64,000 nucleotides of DNA from NCBI RefSeq assembly GCF_029392875.1, contig NZ_CP113946.1, positions 868,001-932,000 of the forward strand, read 5' to 3'. Source of the stretch: Lactobacillus sp. ESL0677 (GTDB lineage Bacteria; Bacillota; Bacilli; Lactobacillales; Lactobacillaceae). The notes beneath the pieces were generated by a model, which made no database searches, had not been told where the DNA came from, and saw only the letters and a program-made list of their open reading frames with translations. The position numbers were made by a program, and so were the translations under genes. This document shows, piece by piece, positions 28,293-38,116 of the stretch. Each line of letters starts with the position of its first letter. Position 1 is the first letter of the stretch.

Positions 28293-29570
28293 GTGATTTT
28301 TACCAAAGCGCAAGATGTGGTATCTTATTTATATTCATTATCCAAATTTCATGCAAAAGGTGACCTGACTTTTATTAAGCGGGTCTTAGCAGAATTGGAT
28401 AATCCTCAAGATAAAGTTAAGATGCTTCACGTTACGGGCACCAATGGTAAAGGTTCTACTTCGTATTATTTAAGTAATTTATTGCAAAAGGCTGGTCAAA
28501 AGACTGGCCTTTTTGTCTCACCGTACGTTTTTGCGTTTGGTGAGCGGATCCAATTAGATGGTCAAAATATTAGCGATCCTGATTTGGTAGCAACTGCTAA
28601 CCAAATTGAACAGGCTTTACAAAAAATCAGGCAAACAGACCCTGAATTTGGCTTAGTTACTTTTGAATATGAAGCAGTCATGGCTTTTATCTATTTTGCC
28701 CAAAAAAAGTGTGACTATGCAGTGATTGAGGTGGGCATCGGTGGTACGCATGATTCCACAAACGTAATTAGTCCTGAGGTTAGTGTCATTACAACCATTG
28801 GCCTTGACCATGAAAAAATTATTGGCCCCACAATCCAAGATATTGCTCGGGAAAAGAGCGGCATCATTAAATATCGGCGGCCAATAGTTTTAGGCAACGT
28901 ACCACAGACAGTTTTACCGATTATTAAAGAAAAAGCTGAGCAGGAACAGGCTCCCGTATTTCAATTAGGTAATGACTTTACGGTAAAAAGAGCCTTGCAA
29001 ACAAGTTATCGGGATGAAAGAAGAACAGTGACTTTTGCCATTAGACCCGAAGTTGAGGGTTATGATCTTGCTGTTGCGATTCGCGCCTTTAGTACCCTTA
29101 ATTTGCCGCTCAGTGATGAAAAGATTGAGGAAGCGATTAATCACACGGTAATTCCGGGTCGTTATCAGATTTTGCAGGATCAACCGCTAATTATTTTAGA
29201 TGGGGCACATAATATCCAAGCAATGCAAAATTTGCTCAATTTTGTTCACGACCAGCAGGCAAGACGCCGCGGCAAAGTACGGGTGCTAATCACAATGATG
29301 AAAGACAAGGATTTAACAGAAGTCTTTTCGCTATTTCAAGAGTCAGATCAAATCGAACTGACGACAATTGCTTATCCGCGAGCTGCTAAAAGGGTAGATT
29401 TTCCCTCTATAGTGCAAGCAAAGTATCCGTATGATGCAAGCTGGCAAGTTGCCTTTACGCAGTTAAAGCAAGATAGTCAGCCAAATGATATACTGCTAGT
29501 AACGGGGTCATTTTACCTTGTCGGAGAAGTTTTGCAATTGGAGGCCACAAATGCACGTTCAAGGCATTGA
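28293..29570 (+). CDS. folC: Folylpolyglutamate synthase / dihydrofolate synthase FolC
   Basis: A 425-residue Mur-ligase-superfamily enzyme that adds glutamate to folates in an ATP-dependent reaction. The P-loop GTNGKGS is at residues 49-55, and the C-terminal ligase domain contains ILDGAHNIQAMQNLL. The GTG at 28293 is the only good start close to valS; it overlaps the valS stop region and has only a weak ribosome site, so coupling to valS is likely. Its 3' end overlaps the next gene by 20 bases. Whether both synthase activities are present cannot be read from sequence. Confidence 0.93.
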   Translation: MIFTKAQDVVSYLYSLSKFHAKGDLTFIKRVLAELDNPQDKVKMLHVTGTNGKGSTSYYLSNLLQKAGQKTGLFVSPYVFAFGERIQLDGQNISDPDLVATANQIEQALQKIRQTDPEFGLVTFEYEAVMAFIYFAQKKCDYAVIEVGIGGTHDSTNVISPEVSVITTIGLDHEKIIGPTIQDIAREKSGIIKYRRPIVLGNVPQTVLPIIKEKAEQEQAPVFQLGNDFTVKRALQTSYRDERRTVTFAIRPEVEGYDLAVAIRAFSTLNLPLSDEKIEEAINHTVIPGRYQILQDQPLIILDGAHNIQAMQNLLNFVHDQQARRRGKVRVLITMMKDKDLTEVFSLFQESDQIELTTIAYPRAAKRVDFPSIVQAKYPYDASWQVAFTQLKQDSQPNDILLVTGSFYLVGEVLQLEATNARSRH

Positions 29571-30231
29571 TGAAGAAATCAAGGGAATACTGTTTGACAT
29601 GGATGGGCTGCTCGTTAATTCCGAGAATTTATACTGGCAGGCTAATATTCAGGCTTCAAAAGAAGCTCATTTGGGTACGCCCGATGATACTTATTTGAAG
29701 CTAGTTGGTTCGACAACCAAGGAAATGCGTTCGTTTTATGAGCGATATTTTAAAACTGAAGAAGAACGTATACGCTTTATTGAGCGAACCAACGAATTGG
29801 TGGAGCAGTGGATTGCGGCAGGTAAGCTTGAGCTTAGGCCCGGTGTCCAGCAGGCACTCGATAAATTTTATAGCCTTGATTTGCCCCTAGCCATTGTTTC
29901 CAGTAATTATGAAAAGGGCATTGAACAGGAAATGTGGGCGACTGGCATTCGAAATTACTTTCAGTTTCATTTAAATTATGATGATGTAAAAGAGCATCAC
30001 CTAAAGGCTAAACCAGCGCCAGACATTTATCTATGGGCTGCACAAAAAATAAATATTCCTAAGCAAAATTTACTGGTCTTTGAGGATTCCTCAACTGGAG
30101 TCGCTGCAGCTGCTAACGCCGGACTTAAGTGTGTAATGATTCCGGATTTGTTGCCACCAACTGACCAGGACCAAAAAAATGCGGCATTAATTTGTCATGA
30201 TTTTAATGAATTCCTAAAAAGAATTAAGTGA
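29551..30231 (+). CDS. HAD-superfamily phosphatase, beta-phosphoglucomutase-like
   Basis: A 226-residue HAD subfamily IA hydrolase. Motif I is FDMDG (residues 15-19) with the nucleophile D16, motif II lies in LAIVSSN, and the later acidic motif is VFEDSSTGVAAAANAG. A helical cap domain sits between motifs I and II. The ATG at 29551 is preferred because GGAGG precedes it and the protein then starts close to motif I; an upstream in-frame start would overlap folC further. It could be a phosphatase of small phospho-sugars or nucleotides, or a phosphomutase. The substrate is not determinable. Confidence 0.88.
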   Translation: MHVQGIDEEIKGILFDMDGLLVNSENLYWQANIQASKEAHLGTPDDTYLKLVGSTTKEMRSFYERYFKTEEERIRFIERTNELVEQWIAAGKLELRPGVQQALDKFYSLDLPLAIVSSNYEKGIEQEMWATGIRNYFQFHLNYDDVKEHHLKAKPAPDIYLWAAQKINIPKQNLLVFEDSSTGVAAAANAGLKCVMIPDLLPPTDQDQKNAALICHDFNEFLKRIK

Positions 30232-30266
30232 TTTTTGCGTAATAAATAGTGAAGGGAGTGATTTGA

Positions 30267-30890
30267 ATGGAAATCATCAAGTCCAATCACTATTTAGTAA
30301 ACACCGATATTGAATTATTAGGAAACTTATTTAATCAACTGCGAGCACATGGCATCAGCGACTTAACAAAGGTCGAAGCAAAATTAGCACAATTGCAAAT
30401 TGCTAGCTTTAATGACCTAGTTAAACATTTTTCGGGTCCCAATTGTGATTCGCAGCTAGCAGTTGTTGGTGAAGAATTAATTGACCGTTTGCGGACTGCA
30501 GTTCCCGATCGTGAAGCTGTCCTGACTTCAAGTAATGAAGTTGGCACATATTTAGCTGACAAACTAGCTGGTCATAAACAAGAAGAATTATGGGCAATCT
30601 ATATTGATAATAGTAACCATATTATTGCCGAAAAGTGCTTGTTTAAGGGGACAATTGATAAGTCGGTTGCTCATCCGCGGGAAATTTTCCGTTGGGCCTT
30701 GATTTATGCGTGTGCAGGGATATTTGTTGTTCATAATCATCCTAGTGGCCACTTGACTCCATCGCAGAGTGATCTTAAGCTAACCCGTATGCTTAAAGGG
30801 GCTGCAGATATGTTACAGATTGATTTTTTAGATCATTTTATTGTTGGCAAAAACCAATTTTTAAGTATGCGTGAGCACGAATTGTTTTAA
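30267..30890 (+). CDS. radC: RadC family protein (JAB/MPN metalloprotease fold)
   Basis: A 207-residue RadC/YsxA family protein. The conserved HNHPSG motif at residues 156-161 and a following D (SQSDLKLT) form the predicted JAMM metal site. The N-terminal helical part is short and divergent. Despite its historical name, a role in DNA repair is not established for this family. The ribosome site GAAGGGAG lies 8 bases before the ATG. It is last in the valS-folC-HAD set and next to mreB, the same neighbour as in Bacillus. Confidence 0.92.
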   Translation: MEIIKSNHYLVNTDIELLGNLFNQLRAHGISDLTKVEAKLAQLQIASFNDLVKHFSGPNCDSQLAVVGEELIDRLRTAVPDREAVLTSSNEVGTYLADKLAGHKQEELWAIYIDNSNHIIAEKCLFKGTIDKSVAHPREIFRWALIYACAGIFVVHNHPSGHLTPSQSDLKLTRMLKGAADMLQIDFLDHFIVGKNQFLSMREHELF

Positions 30891-30936
30891 AATCATCTTA
30901 AACTTGCTGCGGAATTCTTTTTTAAACAGTGCTTTG

Positions 30937-30945
30937 TGCTATAAT
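30937..30945 (+). promoter_or_regulatory. Extended -10 promoter of mreB
   Basis: TGC-TATAAT at 30937-30945 lies 42 bases before the GTG start of mreB. The -35 region is T-rich without a clear consensus. Confidence 0.65.
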
Positions 30946-30987
30946 TATTCAAGATTTAAAGACTGCAATAATTAAGGAGAGATTTTT

Positions 30988-31992
30988 GTGTTTGGATTTG
31001 GAGCAAAAAATATTGGTATCGATTTAGGAACGGCCAATACACTTGTTTATATGGAAGGTAAGGGGATTGTCCTTAGAGAACCTTCTGTTGTAGCAAAGAA
31101 CACCCGCACTGGTAAAGTGATCGCAGTTGGTTCAGAAGCCAGAGAAATGATTGGGAGAACACCCGCTACGATCGTTGCAATTAGGCCGATGAAAGACGGC
31201 GTAATTGCTGATTATGATACAACTGCATCAATGCTAAAGTATTTTATTGATAAGACTGTTGGTAACTCGAAGCCATCGGCAATGATTTGTGTACCATCAG
31301 GCGTCACTGAAGTAGAAAAGCGTGCGGTTATTGATGCTGCACGTGTTGCTGGTTCTCGCGAAGCTTATGTTATTGAAGAACCATTTGCTGCAGCAATCGG
31401 TGCTGGTCTTCCAGTAATGGATCCAACTGGTTCAATGGTTGTTGATATTGGTGGTGGTACAACTGATGTTGCCACGATTTCACTTGGTGGGATTGTTTCA
31501 TCAACTTCTATTCGTCAAGCCGGAGATAAGTTTAATTCCGCAATTGTTAATTACGTTCATTCTAACTTTAATTTGTTGATTGGGGAAAGAACTGCTGAAG
31601 ATATTAAGATTCAGATTGGTTCTGCTTCAGTTGAAAAGGCAAAGGATATTGAATCCGTAAATATTCGCGGGCGTGACTTAGTAACTGGTTTGCCGAAGTC
31701 AGTTGATGTTAAAGCAGTTGATGTTGCTAAGGCAATTCAAGATGTCGTTCAAGATATTATTATTGCGATTAAAGAAACTTTAGAACAAACTTCTCCTGAA
31801 ATTGCAGCCGATGTAATTGATCATGGTATTGTGTTAACTGGTGGTGGTGCTTTGCTTAAGAATCTTCCAGATGTTATTTCGGAAGCTACTAAAGTGCCAG
31901 TATTTATCGCACAAGATCCACTTGACTGTGTCGCAATTGGTACCGGTGAGTCACTTAAAAATATTGAATTAATGCGTAGAAGTCGCAAATAA
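30988..31992 (+). CDS. mreB: Rod-shape determining protein MreB (actin homologue)
   Basis: A 334-residue bacterial actin that forms membrane-associated filaments guiding lateral wall synthesis. It shows phosphate 1 motif [13 protein letters not shown] near the N-terminus, phosphate 2 [12 protein letters not shown] around residue 152, and the adenosine motif [13 protein letters not shown] near 285. The start is GTG at 30988, preceded by AAGGAGA. mreC and mreD follow, but a small hairpin with a T-rich tail lies between mreB and mreC and could make mreB more abundant than its partners. Confidence 0.97.
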   Translation: MFGFGAKNIGIDLGTANTLVYMEGKGIVLREPSVVAKNTRTGKVIAVGSEAREMIGRTPATIVAIRPMKDGVIADYDTTASMLKYFIDKTVGNSKPSAMICVPSGVTEVEKRAVIDAARVAGSREAYVIEEPFAAAIGAGLPVMDPTGSMVVDIGGGTTDVATISLGGIVSSTSIRQAGDKFNSAIVNYVHSNFNLLIGERTAEDIKIQIGSASVEKAKDIESVNIRGRDLVTGLPKSVDVKAVDVAKAIQDVVQDIIIAIKETLEQTSPEIAADVIDHGIVLTGGGALLKNLPDVISEATKVPVFIAQDPLDCVAIGTGESLKNIELMRRSRK

Positions 31993-31999
31993 TACTGAG

Positions 32000-32027
32000 G
32001 CCGGCTGTTTTTGCCGGCTTTTCTTTT
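32000..32027 (+). terminator. Possible partial terminator between mreB and mreC
   Basis: GCCGGC, a 7-base loop and GCCGGC are followed by ttttctttt. The stem is only 6 bp but all G-C. Since mreC and mreD lie downstream without an obvious promoter, it may act as a leaky terminator. Confidence 0.6.
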
Positions 32028-32041
32028 AGGAACAATCCCAT

Positions 32042-32893
32042 ATGAAAAAATTTCTACAGAACAAAAAATTATTAACGGTATGTGTTGTTATTATTGTCAT
32101 TTTTTCTGTGTTGGGGACCAGTGTTCATTTGCGCAATAAACGTAATACGCCGCTAATCATTCAGAGCTTAGGCAATGATGTTGTCGCAGTCGGCACAAGA
32201 GTGGTTGATTTTCCAATCAGTTTTGTGTCTGGCGGCCTCAGCACCGTTAATGAACTGCTGAATACACAGAATGAAAATAATTATTTAAAGAGCAAAGTAA
32301 CTGATTTACAGCAAACCAAAGCTCGTAATGAAACCTTGGAAGCCGAGAACAAGCAATTAAAGTCAGCTTTAAAGATTAAGGCAACACTATCTGATTACGA
32401 CCTGATTAATGCATCAGTTATTTCACGTTCACCTGATAGTTGGACGGACTTATTGGTAATTAATAAGGGAACCACTTCTGGTTTACGTAAAAACATGGCC
32501 GTGATGAGCGGTGGTGGTGTCATTGGTAGGATTGTCGAAGTTAGTGCTGCATCATCTAAAGTTGAATTAATTACAACTAGCGATAAGGCTGCTAACCGGT
32601 TTGCAGTTGAAGCAACAGCGACAAATGGTAAGAAGGTTCATGGAATTATTACTGTAATTGGTAATAGTACACTGGCCTTCACACAAGCCCTTGATAGCAA
32701 CAAGTTAAAGCAGGGAACGCAAATTTATACCAGCGGCATGGGTGGTAATTCGCCTAAAGGATTGCTTGTTGGCTCGATTGCGCGGACAACTCATGATTCC
32801 TTTGGCTTATCGGATTTAATTAAAATTAATCCAGCAGGTGAACTGAATGATCCATCTGTCGTAACAGTTATCAGGAGAAAGGTGGAAGACTAA
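32042..32893 (+). CDS. mreC: Rod-shape determining protein MreC
   Basis: A 283-residue bitopic membrane protein of the elongasome. One N-terminal transmembrane segment (about 10-28, LTVCVVIIVIFSVLGTSV) is followed by a coiled coil (about 75-110, NENNYLKSKVTDLQQTKA) and the beta-barrel MreC domain to the end. It bridges MreB, MreD and the penicillin-binding proteins outside the membrane. The stop codon overlaps the mreD start by one base. The ribosome site before the ATG is weak (TAGGA), so re-initiation from mreB may matter. Confidence 0.95.
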   Translation: MKKFLQNKKLLTVCVVIIVIFSVLGTSVHLRNKRNTPLIIQSLGNDVVAVGTRVVDFPISFVSGGLSTVNELLNTQNENNYLKSKVTDLQQTKARNETLEAENKQLKSALKIKATLSDYDLINASVISRSPDSWTDLLVINKGTTSGLRKNMAVMSGGGVIGRIVEVSAASSKVELITTSDKAANRFAVEATATNGKKVHGIITVIGNSTLAFTQALDSNKLKQGTQIYTSGMGGNSPKGLLVGSIARTTHDSFGLSDLIKINPAGELNDPSVVTVIRRKVED

Positions 32894-33426
32894 TGCGGTC
32901 TTTACGCAAGTTTATTTTGGCTTTTGTCTTGTATGTCGCTTTGGTACTTGATGGCAGTTTGGCACTCTTTTTGCATCAATTTATGGCGCTGGGGAATGCA
33001 GCATGCTTAATTATGCCAATTGGAATAATGTTAATTGCCTTATTTGATGATTTAAATAATAAGGAGATTTGGTTAGCCATCGGGGCTGGTATTGTCGCCG
33101 ATATTTATTTCTTCGGAATTATTGGTGCTTATACGGTTATTTTGCCAATCGTAACGTGGCTGTTGCAGAAGTCAGCGCGGTTTCTTCCGGAAGTATTCTG
33201 GGCAAGAATACTAGCTGTTTTACTGGCCATTGTTATTGTGTGCTGCTACAACTGGTTAATCTTGAGCGTTGTTGGCATAATTGATGTTCCAATTAAGGCA
33301 ATGCTAGTTAGTTTATTGCCAACATTGGCTTGGTCGTTGGTCTTTGCAATTTTATCGTATCCAATTTGGGGGCGGCTAGCTAGTAGTCATCCATTTATGG
33401 TTAACTTAGATAATTATCAACACTAA
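32893..33426 (+). CDS. mreD: Rod-shape determining protein MreD
   Basis: A 177-residue polytopic membrane protein with about five hydrophobic segments. It is the third subunit of the MreBCD elongation complex. The start overlaps the mreC stop (TAATG). Sequence conservation in this family is low; the identification rests on topology, length and position. A terminator shared with the convergent DUF4044 gene follows directly. Confidence 0.93.
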   Translation: MRSLRKFILAFVLYVALVLDGSLALFLHQFMALGNAACLIMPIGIMLIALFDDLNNKEIWLAIGAGIVADIYFFGIIGAYTVILPIVTWLLQKSARFLPEVFWARILAVLLAIVIVCCYNWLILSVVGIIDVPIKAMLVSLLPTLAWSLVFAILSYPIWGRLASSHPFMVNLDNYQH

Positions 33427-33456
33427 AAAAGCGCGAGAATTTTCTCACGCTTTTAT
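33424..33456. terminator. Bidirectional terminator between mreD and the DUF4044 gene
   Basis: aaaagcgcgagaa and ttctcacgctttt form a 13-bp stem with one C-A mismatch on the plus strand, which becomes a G-U pair on the minus strand. T runs flank both sides. Confidence 0.85.
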
Positions 33457-33458
33457 TT

Positions 33459-33596
33459 TTAACCAAATGTACCGTTATTAACTAATACCATTGCTACTTG
33501 AGCAATAATTGCCGCTAAAGTGATGAATGCCATCAGCCATGCCATCACGATAGTTAACTTTTGAAATCCTGATTTCTTTTTCTTTCTCCGTGCCAT
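33459..33596 (-). CDS. Small membrane protein, DUF4044 family
   Basis: A 45-residue protein with a very basic start (MARRKKKKSG) and one transmembrane helix (about residues 14-38, LTIVMAWLMAFITLAAIIAQVA). It matches the DUF4044 pattern of lactobacilli, whose function is unknown. The ATG at 33596 has a strong AAGGAGG ribosome site; a longer upstream frame would cross this site and is rejected. It is transcribed against mreBCD and divergently from the DUF3397 gene, with its own good promoter. Confidence 0.85.
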   Translation of the reverse strand: MARRKKKKSGFQKLTIVMAWLMAFITLAAIIAQVAMVLVNNGTFG

Positions 33597-33621
33597 TAAT
33601 TGACCTCCTTGTTTGAACAAT

Positions 33622-33650
33622 ATTTTATTCTTATTAGGAGTTTTTTTCAA
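33622..33650 (-). promoter_or_regulatory. Promoter of the DUF4044 gene
   Basis: On the minus strand TTGAAA (33650-33645) and TAAAAT (33627-33622) are separated by 17 bases, directly upstream of the AAGGAGG site. Confidence 0.75.
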
Positions 33651-33688
33651 TTGCGTAGTAAGATAAAATAAGTAATGGAGGAATTATC

Positions 33689-34015
33689 ATGCTATTTGTC
33701 TTTTTATTACCACTTGTCGGCCTCGTTCTAGCGTTTTTGCTCAATAAATTTTGGCCAAAGGCAAAATTTCGTGGTTATGACGTCTTGCCTTTCTTTTTAA
33801 TCTGGGCTTGTTACTTAATCACAGCTGTCGAAAGAAGACCTGATTTTTTGCCCTATGGCTTTTTTGTCTTCTTCTTCTTAGTAATTATCGTTGCTGTCAG
33901 TGATGCAATCAAAAATAAAAATATTTCACTTGGCAAAACGTTGTATCGGCTGTGGAACTATTTAACGGTTTGTTCTATTTTTTGGTACATTGGCTTATTG
34001 GTGATGATGATCTAA
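33689..34015 (+). CDS. DUF3397 family membrane protein
   Basis: A 108-residue polytopic membrane protein with about four hydrophobic helices (about 2-20, 32-46, 54-72 and 90-107). It resembles the DUF3397 family found next to the dcw cluster in lactobacilli. The function is unknown. The ATG at 33689 follows TGGAGGA at normal spacing. It is divergent from the DUF4044 gene; a weak promoter (T-rich -35, TAAAAT at 33664-33669) is possible. A terminator separates it from mraZ. Confidence 0.85.
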   Translation: MLFVFLLPLVGLVLAFLLNKFWPKAKFRGYDVLPFFLIWACYLITAVERRPDFLPYGFFVFFFLVIIVAVSDAIKNKNISLGKTLYRLWNYLTVCSIFWYIGLLVMMI

Positions 34016-34047
34016 TCCCCACTGTTTTTATAAAATAATCTGTCAAG

Positions 34048-34084
34048 AAAAAGGCTAAAACTCAACTGAATTTGGCCTTTTTTT
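34048..34084 (+). terminator. Terminator of the DUF3397 gene
   Basis: aaaaaggctaaa pairs with tttggccttttt (one wobble, 11-base loop) and is followed by further T residues. It isolates the dcw cluster from upstream transcription. Confidence 0.85.
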
Positions 34085-34133
34085 ACTTAAAAATAATTTA
34101 ATCATTAAATAAAGTACCTTTTTTAGGGAAACT

Positions 34134-34158
34134 GTGGTAGAAAGTGGTGAAATGTGGT
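34134..34158 (+). promoter_or_regulatory. MraZ operator: three GTGGT boxes with 10-base period
   Basis: GTGGT occurs at 34134-34138, 34144-34148 and 34154-34158, each separated by 5 bases. MraZ proteins of other bacteria are known to bind direct repeats of this kind upstream of mraZ. The boxes lie 29-53 bases before the mraZ ATG, where they would overlap the promoter. Autoregulation of the dcw cluster is inferred. Confidence 0.85.
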
Positions 34159-34186
34159 AAATTATTCATTGGAAGGGGGCTAAACC

Positions 34187-34618
34187 ATGTTCATGGGCGA
34201 ATATCACCACAATCTTGACAGCAAAGGGCGGTTAATTATCCCTGCTCGTTTGCGAGAACAGATTGGTGATAAGATGGTATTTACCCGCGGAATGGAAGGC
34301 TGTATTTTCGGCTATACCACCGAGGCATGGCAGAAAATTGAAGCTAAGTTAGCGCAACTTCCGTTGACTAAGAGAAACGCGCGTAGTTTTACGCGTTTGT
34401 TTTACTCTGGTGCGATGGAATGCGAATTCGACAAGCAGGGGCGCGTCAATCTGACCACAACATTGAAGAAGCATGCTAACCTGACAAAAGAATGTGTCAT
34501 TATTGGGGTTTCTGACCGAATTGAAATTTGGGCTAAGGAGCGTTGGGAAAGCTTCAGTGATGAAGCAAACGAAAACTATGATGACATTGCTGAAGATTTG
34601 GACGATATTGAACTATAA
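34187..34618 (+). CDS. mraZ: Transcriptional regulator MraZ
   Basis: A 143-residue protein with two AbrB-like (SpoVT-AbrB) swapped-hairpin domains, each carrying the DxxGR signature: DSKGRLIIPARLR near residue 12 and DKQGRVNL near 84. MraZ forms a ring-shaped multimer and controls the dcw operon. GTGGT boxes directly upstream fit autoregulation. The ribosome site is GGAAGGGGG. A second ATG lies two codons downstream (MGEYHHNLD), so the exact start could be either. It is the first gene of the cluster, and rsmH starts 3 bases after it. Confidence 0.97.
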   Translation: MFMGEYHHNLDSKGRLIIPARLREQIGDKMVFTRGMEGCIFGYTTEAWQKIEAKLAQLPLTKRNARSFTRLFYSGAMECEFDKQGRVNLTTTLKKHANLTKECVIIGVSDRIEIWAKERWESFSDEANENYDDIAEDLDDIEL

Positions 34619-34621
34619 ATT

Positions 34622-35569
34622 ATGGAATTCAAACACACCAGTGTACTCTTACACGAAACAATAGATAATTTAAAACCAAAAAACGATGGTCTATACGTAG
34701 ATGCTACTTTTGGCGGTGGTGGACACGCAAGATATTTGTTAAGTAAGCTTGAACGAGGAACATTGATTGGTTTTGACCAAGATGAATACGCAATAAAATC
34801 GGCTAAGTTGAACTTTGCTGATTTATTGCAGGCTGACAGTAATCCTAAGTTAGAGTTAGTTCATGACAATTTTAGTCATTTGCAGAAGAATCTGGTTGAG
34901 CTAGGTTATACAGATGGCATTGACGGAATTTACTATGATTTGGGCGTTTCTTCACCTCAGTTTGATCAGGCAGGACGTGGCTTTTCGTACCGCTTTGATG
35001 CTCGGTTAGATATGAGGATGGATCAAAGCCAGACTCTTGATGCTTATCAATTAGTGAACAACTCAAGTCAAAAGGACTTGGCAGCTATTTTGTACAAATA
35101 TGGCGATGAAAAGTTTTCACGTCAAATTGCCCGTAAAATCGTTGAAAGAAGGCAGATTAAGCCAGTTGAAACGACGTTTGAACTGGTTGATCTGATTAAG
35201 GAAGCAATTCCTGCATATGCAAGACGAACGGGAGGACATCCAGCGAAGAAAACTTTTCAGGCACTGCGAGTGGCTGTTAATCATGAGCTTGATGTCCTTA
35301 GAGAATCTCTTGAGGAAGCTATCGAACTTTTACGACCTAATGGTAGAATTAGCGTGATTACCTTTCAGTCTGACGAAGACAAGATTGTTAAGAATATCTT
35401 CAAAAAGTATTCTGAGGTTGAGGTGCCACGTGGGATGCCAATGATACCAGACAGTATGAGGCCAATGCTTCGTTTGGTTAATCGTAAACCGATTGTTGCT
35501 TCTGCTGAAGAGTTAGATAACAATAATCGCTCACACAGTGCAAAATTGCGAGTTGCGGAAAAATTGTAA
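34622..35569 (+). CDS. rsmH: 16S rRNA m4C1402 methyltransferase RsmH (MraW)
   Basis: A 315-residue S-adenosylmethionine-dependent methyltransferase that modifies N4 of C1402 in 16S rRNA. The SAM motif [15 protein letters not shown] is near residue 27, and [12 protein letters not shown] near 105. The family's helical insert is present ([20 protein letters not shown], residues about 200-219). Length is normal. There is no strong ribosome site; the start lies 3 bases after mraZ, so translation is probably coupled. Confidence 0.97.
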   Translation: MEFKHTSVLLHETIDNLKPKNDGLYVDATFGGGGHARYLLSKLERGTLIGFDQDEYAIKSAKLNFADLLQADSNPKLELVHDNFSHLQKNLVELGYTDGIDGIYYDLGVSSPQFDQAGRGFSYRFDARLDMRMDQSQTLDAYQLVNNSSQKDLAAILYKYGDEKFSRQIARKIVERRQIKPVETTFELVDLIKEAIPAYARRTGGHPAKKTFQALRVAVNHELDVLRESLEEAIELLRPNGRISVITFQSDEDKIVKNIFKKYSEVEVPRGMPMIPDSMRPMLRLVNRKPIVASAEELDNNNRSHSAKLRVAEKL

Positions 35570-35581
35570 AGAGGAAAAAAG

Positions 35582-35944
35582 ATGGCTGATAATTTAGCGA
35601 GAAAAATAGAGTTTAATCCTAATAAGCAAACGGAAACCGAAACTCATCAGCGATTGGTTCTTGACCATCGTCGCGTTACTTGGTCTGCTTTCGAAAAATC
35701 TTTGCTTGTATTAGGAGCCTTAATAACTTTGGGTTTAATGACCCTGTTAGTTTCTTCTAGTATTTCTGCTACTTCAGCTCAGCATGAACTCACCAACGTG
35801 GAACAGTCTGTTGCTAAAAAACAGAGTCAAGTTAGTGACTTACATCAAGAAATAGGTGAGTTAACCTCAAGTGCGCGCATGAATAAGATTGCCCGCAGCA
35901 AAGGGTTAACTTTAATTGAAAAGAATATTAGGACTATTCACTAA
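35582..35944 (+). CDS. ftsL: Cell division protein FtsL
   Basis: A 120-residue bitopic divisome protein. A cytoplasmic N-terminus of about 40 residues is followed by one transmembrane segment (about 40-62, LLVLGALITLGLMTLLVSSS) and an extracellular leucine-zipper-like coiled coil. FtsL acts with DivIB and DivIC to activate septal wall synthesis. GAGGAAAAAAG precedes the ATG. Its stop overlaps the start of the pbpX gene (TAATG). The family is poorly conserved; position and topology support the call. Confidence 0.92.
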   Translation: MADNLARKIEFNPNKQTETETHQRLVLDHRRVTWSAFEKSLLVLGALITLGLMTLLVSSSISATSAQHELTNVEQSVAKKQSQVSDLHQEIGELTSSARMNKIARSKGLTLIEKNIRTIH

Positions 35945-38109
35945 TGAAAAGACGCATTAGTAATTTAAATGTACAAAAATCCAAAGCACACAGCTACCGC
36001 TTCACAGTAGGGAGATTTCTCCAAGTAGCTGTAGCTTTGGTTTTTCTTGTATTTACAGGTAGATTTTTATATATTGGTATCTCTCAGAAAGTTAGTGGTG
36101 AGAATTTAAGCCAGCGCACGGAGCAACTTTATAAGCGCAATGAGGTGCTGAAGGCTAATCGTGGGACAATTTATGACCGTAACGGCTTGGTAGTTGCTCA
36201 GGACTCACATTTATATACTGTGTATGCCATCTTGGATAAATCTTCCATCAATTATCACAATAAACCTGAATATGTGGTTAATAAAGAAGAAACTGCTGAG
36301 AAATTAGCTAAGGTCTTGCCACTTTCAGCAGATAAAATTTTGCATTACTTAAATCCTGCTCGTACGGCCTTTCAAGTACAGTTTGGAGCTACTGGTAGTA
36401 ATTTAACTAAAGAAGAAAAAAGTAAAATTGAGCAGATGAAGTTGCCGGGGATTAAGTTCTTTGAAACGCCTGCACGATTATATCCGAACGGCAACTTCGC
36501 CTCACACGTTGTTGGGATTGCCACGCCTGAATATAATAAGAAAGCAAATTCGGAAAATTTGACGGGTACAATGGGACTAGAAGCTTGGTATGATAAGCTC
36601 TTGACGGGTAAAGATGGTTACCGTATTTCATCAGTTGATGCATCTAACTATCAAACGCCCAATAACACACAGAATTATCAAGCTCCCAAAAATGGTGATA
36701 ACCTTTATCTAACAATTGATTCGCAACTGCAAGATTATTTGGAAAATCGGCTAACCTATGTGCAAAGGACCTATAACCCAGTTTCGATGACGGCAGTTGT
36801 TGAAGATATGAAAACGGGTAAGGTACTGGCAGCGTCTCAGAGACCAACGTTTAATCCGCAGACTAAAAAGGGGATGTCCAAGTCGTATCGGGATATTTTA
36901 GTTCAGGATGTCTATGAACCCGGCTCTGTTTTTAAAGTCTTAACTTTGTCGGCTTCAGTTAATAGTGGTAATTTCCATCCAAATCAATATTATAATTCTG
37001 GCTCGGTCACTGTTAGTGGCTCGACAATTCATGACTGGCAGACTTCTGGATGGGGCAGTATTCCGTTTTCCCAGGCTTTTCCGCGATCAAGTAATACCGG
37101 TTTTGTTCATATTGAGCAGCAGATGGGCGCTAAGACTTGGCGTAAATACTTGCGCAAGTTTCATATTGGTAAAAAAACTGGCGTCACCTTGCCCGGAGAG
37201 CAAGTGGGACTGCTAGCTTTCAAGTCGCCGATTGATCAAGCAGTAACTAGTTTTGGTCAGGGTGTTAACGTTAATGTTATGCAAATGATACAGGCGTTTA
37301 GCAGCTTGGCCAATGATGGTCAGATGGTTAAGCCGCAGTTTGTCGAAAAAGTAACGGATCCCGATGGCAAAACAATTACTGGCTATCAAATTAAAAATGT
37401 TGGCCAGCCGGTATATTCTGCAGCGACGGCGCAAACAGTTTTGGCTAATATGCGGCGCGTCTTGAATAAGCGCATTGGTACGGGTTATGCCTATAAGATG
37501 AGCAACGCAAGTATTGCCGTTAAAACAGGAACGGCCCAGATTGCTAATCCTAAAGGCGGTGGCTACTTAAAAGGAGACAGCAACTATGTCTTTTCAGTGG
37601 TTGGTGTAACTCCAGCTAAGCACCCGCGTTACTGCATTTATATCACCATGAAGCAGCCACGACGGATGGTAAAGCCAGCAGAAACTATTCTGTCATCAAT
37701 TTTCAAGCCAATGATGAGACAAACCATTTTAATGGCAAAAAACGCTCAAGATGATTCGACTGTCGTCAAAGTTCCTAATTTAAAGGGTTTAACTTATTCT
37801 GCCGCTGAGCAAAAAGTGCAACAGATTGGGTTACGAATTGTTAAGATTGGCACAGGTAATAAAATTATCTCTCAGTCGTATGCTAGGGGGCAAAAAAAGC
37901 AGTCAGGTCAGCGAATGTTTGTTTTGACTTCTGGTAAGATTATCTGCCCAGATATGAAAAACTGGACACTTGATGACTTGCATCAATTTGCAGACCTAAC
38001 TGGTGTTAAGCTGAAAGTTGTCGGCAGCGGCGTTGTCAAGCGGCAAAGCATACCACCAAAGACCAAACTTAAGTCAAAGACCAAAATTGTAATTAATTTA
38101 AAGGAGTAA
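35944..38109 (+). CDS. pbpX: Septal penicillin-binding protein 2X-like transpeptidase (FtsI) with PASTA domains
   Basis: A 721-residue class B PBP that crosslinks septal peptidoglycan. A transmembrane segment lies at about 25-45, followed by the PBP dimerisation domain and the transpeptidase domain. Active-site motifs are S328-V-F-K331, S382-S-N384 and K527-T-G529. Two C-terminal PASTA domains run from about 605 to the end ([18 protein letters not shown] starts the first). This architecture matches PBP2X of lactic acid bacteria. It overlaps ftsL by one base, and mraY starts 7 bases downstream. Confidence 0.96.
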   Translation: MKRRISNLNVQKSKAHSYRFTVGRFLQVAVALVFLVFTGRFLYIGISQKVSGENLSQRTEQLYKRNEVLKANRGTIYDRNGLVVAQDSHLYTVYAILDKSSINYHNKPEYVVNKEETAEKLAKVLPLSADKILHYLNPARTAFQVQFGATGSNLTKEEKSKIEQMKLPGIKFFETPARLYPNGNFASHVVGIATPEYNKKANSENLTGTMGLEAWYDKLLTGKDGYRISSVDASNYQTPNNTQNYQAPKNGDNLYLTIDSQLQDYLENRLTYVQRTYNPVSMTAVVEDMKTGKVLAASQRPTFNPQTKKGMSKSYRDILVQDVYEPGSVFKVLTLSASVNSGNFHPNQYYNSGSVTVSGSTIHDWQTSGWGSIPFSQAFPRSSNTGFVHIEQQMGAKTWRKYLRKFHIGKKTGVTLPGEQVGLLAFKSPIDQAVTSFGQGVNVNVMQMIQAFSSLANDGQMVKPQFVEKVTDPDGKTITGYQIKNVGQPVYSAATAQTVLANMRRVLNKRIGTGYAYKMSNASIAVKTGTAQIANPKGGGYLKGDSNYVFSVVGVTPAKHPRYCIYITMKQPRRMVKPAETILSSIFKPMMRQTILMAKNAQDDSTVVKVPNLKGLTYSAAEQKVQQIGLRIVKIGTGNKIISQSYARGQKKQSGQRMFVLTSGKIICPDMKNWTLDDLHQFADLTGVKLKVVGSGVVKRQSIPPKTKLKSKTKIVINLKE

Positions 38110-38116
38110 ACACAAT

